Shown here: piece after piece, positions 57,801 through 64,000 of the stretch | Numbering within the stretch: the first letter of the stretch is position 1 | How the letters are laid out: each line of letters begins with the position of its first letter | DNA from: Chrysogorgia sp. JL179-B06 | Lineage: Eukaryota > Cnidaria > Anthozoa > Scleralcyonacea > Chrysogorgiidae | Assembly: GCA_035772405.1 (NCBI GenBank) | Contig: JAYKKM010000471.1 | Coordinates: forward strand, 1,101,001-1,165,000 | Length of the DNA stretch: 64,000 bases | Direction: 5' to 3' | The notes under the pieces: model-generated | Seen by the model: the letters and a program-made list of their open reading frames with translations, nothing else | Told to the model about the DNA's origin: nothing | The model's database searches: none | Translations under genes and position numbers: made by a program

Positions 57801-58209
57801 AAATAGGTGTCGGTTACAACAATGTTGTCTTATAGCATGTTCTGTACTTGAATGATCATTGTTTGTAATTATCAATTGAGACAAATTCGTTGGTACATAT
57901 TTGCTATTATTTGGTGATGACTATAACCCTCACCAAACTAACATATATGTCAAATATCTGTAAGTATCTGTCACATATCTGTCACAGTACTGCATGATAT
58001 CTGTCTGATGTTTTGGTATATAATCTGCAAAATATCTGTAGGAAATATGCAGACATTTTGCAGATACGTGGATTGTCTGGGATCAAGCGCGGTACGGCAG
58101 CTTTATAAACCAGCAAGATACACTAACTCGCTCAACTTGACATTATGCTTGGACGAACCTTGTCAGGTGTTCAGGCTATTATTAACAGTAACAGGCTTAG
58201 GAATTATCA

Positions 58210-58270
58210 GGCAGATGCCTGGGCTCTTCTCCCGCAAGGGGTAGTGAGAGAAGAGCCTGGGTACGAGGTT
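58210..58270. repeat. Short hairpin
   Basis: GCCTGGGCTCTTCTC pairs with GAGAAGAGCCTGGG across a short GC-rich loop. Confidence 0.6.
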
Positions 58271-59119
58271 GAAAAATCATAAAGGAAAATTATTCCGTAT
58301 ATGGGCATTCCCAGAGGTCCTAGCGAGTTAACGTTAATGCTGCATTGCTGCGCCATATTTGAATTCTCTTGTTGTCGCTGAATGGCATGCTGCGTTGTGT
58401 CTTGGATTCTTTGTTTGGCAAATTGCTTTGAGAGTTTGTGTTACCAATTCTAAAGAAGTGGCTGATCGTCAATTGTTCGTTGGTCTTATAAAACACTGGC
58501 TGCAGGAGTAAATACGGCAGTGATTCGATTTCAGCAAAGTTCGAAGAACGAAGGTAAGTCTGACTCTGATCTACTAATATATTATTCCTGATCCTAAACG
58601 CATCTGAAAGTTTGAAGCAAATCAAATAGTTGCTTGAACTTCGCTTCTCTATCAAAATCTTTGTATTAGAGGATTCCATTTCATTGTAGTTATTTTTCAA
58701 TTGAAATGCGGATATAAACAATTTGAGTGATGGAGAAAGCCCATCCTTTATTTGATCTCAGGAAACAAAGTGGTATGTTATAGAAACATTTATCAGGAAT
58801 AGCCGTTTACATAACCTTTCATTTGTTTATGATATGATTAAGTATGAATAATTAACAATCAACAAAAGAGAACTTCTAAGGATTTAAATCCTTGCTGAAA
58901 AGCACAAATTTAGATAGTAATGGCATATGTGATATTGGTTTCGTTTTAGAAGTGTTGTTATCATCATTTTTATGTATAAATTTAACTTCCAAACATTTGG
59001 CATTATTCAAAAGATTTCTTCATGTGATATTGCATACCGGTTGTCAATTAGTTATAGATTTTTCATTTTTCATGGAATTAAAATGCATGTTAACAAACAA
59101 ATTGCCAAGTGAATGAGCT

Positions 59120-59345
59120 GAGACAATACATGGACAAGACATTGTCAAGCTCAAATCCTCACAGGGCACAAACCTGTAACCTGCTCTAATATCAAGACTC
59201 TTATGAAGGGTGAAGGTCACAATGATGTACTGGTTTGATTACCATATTCACTGTATATACAACATTCAACATATACCTGTAATGCTTAGGAAACTGTGTG
59301 GGATTCATTTTCTGAGGATTTGAGCTTGACGATCATCATGTATTC
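59120..59345 (-). repeat. Degenerate SINE copy
   Basis: Retains ATACATGGACAAGACATTGTC, AACCTGTAACCTG and GGTCACAATGATGTACTGG, matching the 22.4-kb family. The tRNA-like head is decayed. Confidence 0.6.
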
Positions 59346-59399
59346 TAATAATAATGACTATACGGTATATATTTTGAATAACAAGATAGTTTAATAAAT

Positions 59400-59465
59400 T
59401 ACTAGCCTGCTCGCAGCCCGAAATTTAAGGCCGGGTTTAGAAATGTTGGGCTGTGAGCAGGCTAA
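59400..59465. repeat. Short hairpin, AGCCTGCTCGCAGCCC
   Basis: TAGCCTGCTCGCAGCCC pairs with GGGCTGTGAGCAGGCTA, with a 30-bp spacer. Confidence 0.7.
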
Positions 59466-60425
59466 TAAATTACTTACTTTGGTTATAGTCTTTAATTTAT
59501 TATTAACTGTTATCTGTATTTTAATTAGGTTGTTTCTTGCTTTGCAAAATATTATAGATGAAGTTGCAAGAGATTTTGGTAAGTTTGACTCAAAGTTTAA
59601 GTTTATCTTATCTACTAATATTTTTTATTATGCTTGTTAAAGAGCATATGCATACCGTCAATAATCTGTATTGTGTTGATTTTTAAATAATTTAAAAAAT
59701 GTTTCTCCTGACCAACAAAAACTGAGTGTTCACTGCTCAGTGGATGTACATGGTACACCCGGTACCTGTTAATGTTTAAGTTTGTCAAAGTGTGTACACT
59801 CACAAGCATTATTGATCGAGTATTTATAATACTACTAGTATTCATGTTGTTTCACCAATTGACTGAATTGAGGCCACCAACTACTGTACCATAAATATTA
59901 GAATATGAAAGGTACGCTTTAGCTGTCCTAAAATTAACGAGCTGTCTAAAAGCCATCCACATAATAAACATCCACCCAAAAGCTGTTTTTGAAGTGGCAG
60001 TCCAAAATCAATGATGAAACCCTCTCCATCCTAGTCTCAGTAGCTCAATGCATGGTTAGAGCATCTCACTAACAATCAGAATTATTATACAATACCCCTA
60101 CAATCTCAATTGTGATTGGCTGAAAAACCAACAGACACTGCTTCATGTCTTGCCTGATGTATATGTCTTTGCATGGCTTCCAAACTTGCTAAAGGCTTTA
60201 CATTTATTATTGTATAATAAAACAATTGTTGGATTTGGTTTATACATGATAACAAAGTTATTTGGCTCACTCAGCCTTCGGATTTGGCAGATAACATTGA
60301 CCTTGGTCTGGTGAATTCTTGATATCATGCGCAACCTTGTCCAATAATTGTTTATTATAATACGTTCAAAGTTCATTCTCATTTCTTATTGGTCAACATA
60401 CTCCAGTGAATTCTCAATGTCCATC

Positions 60426-60592
60426 GAATACTATACAATTATTGGATGAAGCTGAGCATGATAAAGAATTATCCAGAGTCCAGACTGAGGTCAATGTTAT
60501 CTGCCGAAGGCTGAGGCAGATAACATTGACCAAGGTCTGGATAATTCTTGATGTCATACGTAAGCCGAATCCAATAATTGTTCAAAATAGTC
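60426..60592. repeat. Palindromic MITE with CCAATAATTG ends
   Basis: CAATTATTGGAT on the left mirrors ATCCAATAATTG on the right. The arms pair through AATTATCCAGA and GTCAATGTTATCTGCC. A diverged relative lies at about 60215-60355. Confidence 0.75.
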
Positions 60593-60768
60593 TTACTAAA
60601 AATATACAAAGTGACAGTCTGGTAGTAATCTACTACAAGCCATTTTTTATATTGTAATTTTCACGTGCTTTTCCTAGTGATGTCATCAGCGTCCAATAAG
60701 GGGCTCGTAAGGGGCTAAGGTTCGATTTTCAAACCTATATAGATTAATATCAAAATGAATACTTTTAG

Positions 60769-61042
60769 GATGACGACGCCATTGATGAAGAAGTGAGAAA
60801 GTCAACATATCCACGAATCGTGGCGTCTGGAGACAGTTACATCCTTGAACCCACTTTACATTGCTGCTGAGGGGCAAATCTATTTGAGTTTTGCTGGAAA
60901 AAATATTCCGGTGGCTATGGTGGTGGCCATGCTTATTGCCACATTTTATGTCCTCAATATGGAGTACACTCCAGGAGTCTCAAATATATATGCATTCCTG
61001 GAAGCTGTCACCTTGGACAGGCCTGCTGATGTCAAGAAATAA
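60769..61042 (+). pseudogene. Conserved C-terminal domain fragment of uncharacterised family, frameshifted
   Basis: After a TTTTAG acceptor-like site the frame reads DDDAIDEEVRKSTYPRIVAS, then GDSYILEP. A +1 shift near 60845 is needed to continue into LYIAAEGQIYLSFAGK, then IPVAMVVAMLIATFYVLNME and FLEAVTLDRPADVKK with a stop. I recall similar C-terminal domains in multicopy SAMD3-like proteins of fish and cnidarians, but cannot confirm this here. It lies inside the array-flanked unit, so it may be cargo or a domesticated piece of that element. Confidence 0.45.
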
Positions 61043-61229
61043 ATCTCTGTTCAGAAACTACTCAGTGAGCTTGGACTCCAATCTAAATAATATACTAAGT
61101 ATATATTTACATAAAAACTTCGTTTATATACATTAATGCATGCATAATATATTGTTAAAGGATATTTCTTATGGAAGAATAATTTAATAATAATCAATCA
61201 TGCAGAACCTATTTCCCTTCTCTTTTGTG

Positions 61230-61637
61230 TGTATTAATATGCATGGTTGAAAGTGTTAAATCAACTCCTTAAACTGGTGTTAGTTTAGCACCAGGAAAGG
61301 TGTTGCTTTAGCACTGTCAATCAAGTGTTATTTTAGCGCTACACTATAAGTGTTAAATCAACTCTTAAAACTGGTGTCACATTAGCACCTAAAAGTGGTG
61401 TTACTTTAACCCTAAAAACAAGTGCTATTTTAGCACCACATAACAGGTGTTAAATTAACCCCACAAACCAGTGCTAATGTAACACCAAAAATAGGTGTTG
61501 TTTTAGCACCATTTCTAGTGTTAAATCAACACCATCAACAGTGGTGTTAAAATAGCACCAAAAAATAGTGTCATTTTTTACCTAATTTTTTTAGCACCAC
61601 TTTTTGGTGTTAAATTGACACCCTAAAATTAACAGTG

Positions 61638-61640
<3 letters not shown>
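61230..61640 (-). repeat. Right array of GTGTTAAAATAACACC units
   Basis: Units such as GGTGTTAAATTGACACC and GGTGCTAAAACAACACC (read on the minus strand), ending CTAAAATTAACAGTGTATAT, the mirror of the left border. Confidence 0.85.
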
Positions 61641-61689
<49 letters not shown>

Positions 61690-61690
61690 A
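61641..61690. repeat. TA microsatellite
   Basis: About 40 bp of ATATAT next to the right array; a similar tract adjoins the left array near 57300. Confidence 0.9.
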
Positions 61691-61759
61691 TAAAAACAGT
61701 GAACCTTCTTCCACCAAAGTTAAAAAACATGTACAAATTGATCAAGATAACTTTTAAAA

Positions 61760-62860
61760 ACTTTAATCTACGTTTCGGGGCTCTGCCCCTTTGTCAAGAT
61801 ACACGAGTTTACAGAGAGTTCGAGCATTATATAACATAAAAAAAGCTAATTACAAAGTCAAATCAAGTAAAATCGCTAATATTCAGTCCTCTAGGGACAA
61901 ATGAATTAAGTTTATAAGCCCAGAAAGCTTCTCTTCTGGTTGGTTCCCTAACACCGTTTTGTCAATTATTTTGTCTCTTATCCAAATTATTCTCTCGCTT
62001 AACTTTAGATCTTACCATAGCATCTTTTAAATTTCTCGGTCTTCTAAAAGCCACCATCGACTTCTCCCCGAAGATCTTTCTCATGCTCTCCGATGCATGC
62101 AAAACAGGTCAAGCCGAATCTATAACTTTACTTAACCCCGACAACGCTGGATGAAAATTTATCACCAACGGCATTCTATCATTACTGCTGGATTTCTTAT
62201 TTCTAGTATCCTGACAAAGAAGGCTTTCACGACTTTTAGTTCTTGCTTTCGAAATCTGAGAATCAACAACCTTAGATTTAAAACCCCTCTTAATAAAATG
62301 ACCATGAAGCTCTTTTAACCTTTCTTCAAAAATCTCATCTGAATCACAAATTCGTCGTATTCTTAAAGCCTGACCATATGGAATGCCCTGTTTCACATGC
62401 CTCGGATGACACGACCTATTATCTAAATACTGATGGGTATCCGTAGGTTTGGAATATACATCAGTAGATATCTTATTATCCCTAAGTTTAATCATAACAT
62501 CCAAATAGGAAATATTTTCATACGACCATTCCCATGTATATTTATCGTATCATGATATGAATTTACATAATTTAAAAATTCCAAAAGGGTTCATTACCAT
62601 GTAACCAAATTAAAAAGATGTCATCCAGGAAACGCAACCATATCCAAGGATTCAAGTGATATTCCCGGAGCATCTTCCGCTCTAACTTGGACATAAACAT
62701 ATTTGCAAATGATGGAGCAAACTTGGTTCCTATTGCGGTTCCTAACTTCTGCCGGTAAAGTTTGTTGTCAAATTCGAAAAAATTATTTTCCAAAATTAAT
62801 TTGGCTAATTCCACTAAATGTTTAGCCAGAGGAGGGTGGACAGCTGTCACGTGCATATCT
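61760..62860 (-). mobile_element. Penelope-like retroelement, 5'-truncated and internally deleted
   Basis: Minus strand. The 62856-62572 frame encodes the RT core: GTAIGTKFAPSFANMFMSKL and the catalytic FLDDIFLIW box. After a frameshift the 62504-62109 frame encodes the thumb region (MDVMIKLRDNKISTDVYSKP, HYLDNRSCHPRHVK-like, INFHPALSGLSKVI). Reading on through a stop gives ESMRKIFGEKSMVAFRRPRN and then directly REAFWAYKL. The GIY-YIG endonuclease normally lying between is missing. A degenerate hammerhead-like motif follows at about 61770-61800. Not functional. Confidence 0.85.
61768..61800 (-). ncRNA. Degenerate hammerhead-like motif
   Basis: The minus strand reads TTGACAAAGGGGCAGAGCCC followed by CGAAACG. 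Stem II GGGGC/GCCCC and GAAA are intact, but the CTGATGA box is altered to TTGACAA. Placed downstream of the RT remnant, as expected for a Penelope-like terminal repeat. Confidence 0.45.
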
Positions 62861-64000
62861 CGACCAATGAAATTGCTTTATTTTCTCATTCGTTTGCGCG
62901 AAGTTGATCGGCTGAAAAATTTGCATTGGGCGCAGAGATACCGAATATTTTACTATTGTTATTCAAATTTTCCTTTTAAAAGGCAGCGATACTGTTTAAA
63001 CTATTATTGGGCTATCTATATCTGCAGGATTTTGTTAGGTAAACGTCTTTTTTCTACCTTGTTTTGATCATTTATGTAGGTCGTGTCGTCGCCACGTGAT
63101 GACCCGAGTCCGTGTTTGTCAACAATATTCAAAGTAAAAAATCTCGAATTCCCATGGTTCGATTTCTCTAATTTTTGCATAATGAGTTAAACAAATGTCT
63201 AGTCTTTGATTCTATCCGAACGACCCCCCTTGACCCCTTGACCCCTCGACCGTTTTCATGTTATTCGCCTTTGAATCGGTCGCAGTTATTTCAGCCTTTA
63301 CCGAGATGGCGCCTCGTATTTGAGGGGACATTGCACCTATAAAATTATTTTTTTTAAGAATTTCGGAAGTCCCTAGCTTTATTCTTTAGGGTAAATGTTA
63401 ACTTAGTTTTAGAAGAATATTCAACGTGTGAAGTTTGTTATTTGGCTATTTTTATATATTTAAATTTGGACTGATTTTGGGATGGTATCTGGTTGTCTTC
63501 GAGGATCTTAAGATATGTAAACATAAGAATTTTTGCTTCTTGAGGTTAGTTTCTTTTCTAGGCTTATAGATTAATATATCTGCTGGCACAAAAAGGGATC
63601 ATGCTCCACCAATTTGTCAAACACCTGGGAAAAAATACCAAAACGAAGACCTGCTGTAGCCTGTAGGCTTTGGGAAAATTTGGTTTGGGTTTATGAAGTC
63701 CTTTTTAGATTTTGGATAGTTCTACTTTGCATGCAGTATCTACCTCTCACACCATTTCTATTTTCTATCCTTATGAGTTATGCCTATAGTTTACTATAAC
63801 TTGCTGCTAGATCTATACAGCCAAACATAATATAATTTTGCTTGCCTTTCTAAAGGTATACTGGTAAGTAAAGTATCAACATTTGGTATCAACATTTGGT
63901 ATATCAACATCTGGTATCAACATTTGGTATATGTTGCTTTACTATAAATATTGTACATAATTGTTATTCCTATCTCAGGAATGCTTTTCATGCTATAAGG
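62861..64000. other. Non-coding right end
   Basis: No recognised gene. Short direct repeats of ATCAACATTTGGTAT occur near 63875-63930. GACCCCTTGACCCC repeats near 63225-63250. Confidence 0.5.

Larger units (their letters stand above)
57330..61650. mobile_element. 4.3-kb unit flanked by inverted arrays of GTGTTAAAATAACACC
   Basis: The left array 57340-57800 and right array 61230-61640 are inverted relative to each other and share their outermost border (ACTGTTAATTTTAGGGTGTT / inverse). Both adjoin TA microsatellites. Each unit is itself near-palindromic. The interior contains SINE fragments, small palindromes and one conserved but frameshifted coding piece (60769-61042). No transposase recognised. 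Interpreted as an unclassified DNA transposon with array-type terminal repeats. Confidence 0.6.

Noticed and set aside
58320..58721. 133-aa minus-strand open frame
   Set aside because: No domain recognised, AT-rich Asn/Ser-rich composition, no paired splice or promoter evidence.

Overview
The window is eukaryotic: it has spliced genes with GT-AG introns, long non-coding stretches, and AT-rich sequence packed with dispersed repeats. Three complete protein genes have clear metazoan-type products. Together with the repeat mix (hAT, Crypton-type recombinase, Penelope-like retroelements, tRNA-derived SINEs, TTAA-flanked MITEs) this suggests a non-vertebrate animal. A cnidarian, probably an anthozoan, is my best guess from recollection of similar repeats; the sequence does not prove it.

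Layout. 1-4.1 kb holds repeats only. 4.2-5.7 kb is a compact cluster: intronless IMP3 on the minus strand, divergent from an intronless SDR oxidoreductase on the plus strand, with about 200 bp between them. 6.73-41.17 kb is one host gene, DPH5 (diphthine synthase). I reconstructed eight exons (861 nt, 286 aa, all phases consistent) interrupted by about 33.6 kb of repeat-filled introns. 43.4-44.7 kb holds a broken Crypton-type tyrosine recombinase. 47.8-55.3 kb on the minus strand carries the 3' part of a cytochrome b561-family gene. Its last two exons join cleanly across a 6.9-kb intron, but the region upstream of them cannot be resolved. The rest of the right side is transposon territory: three Penelope-like remnants, two with a clear hammerhead-ribozyme-like core and one with a degenerate one, and a 4.3-kb unit flanked by inverted arrays of a palindromic GTGTTAAAATAACAC-like motif.

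How the parts relate. IMP3 (ribosomal small-subunit processome) and DPH5 (diphthamide on elongation factor 2) both serve translation, but I see nothing linking their expression. The most striking content is structural. At least eight kinds of TTAA-bounded foldback element occur, and one is visibly inserted inside another. There is also a nested palindrome whose two arms are mirror-image minisatellites (13.1-14.8 kb), two hAT insertions with perfect 8-bp target duplications, and several elements whose inverted ends are tandem arrays. No rRNA gene, CRISPR or bacterial-type feature was seen.
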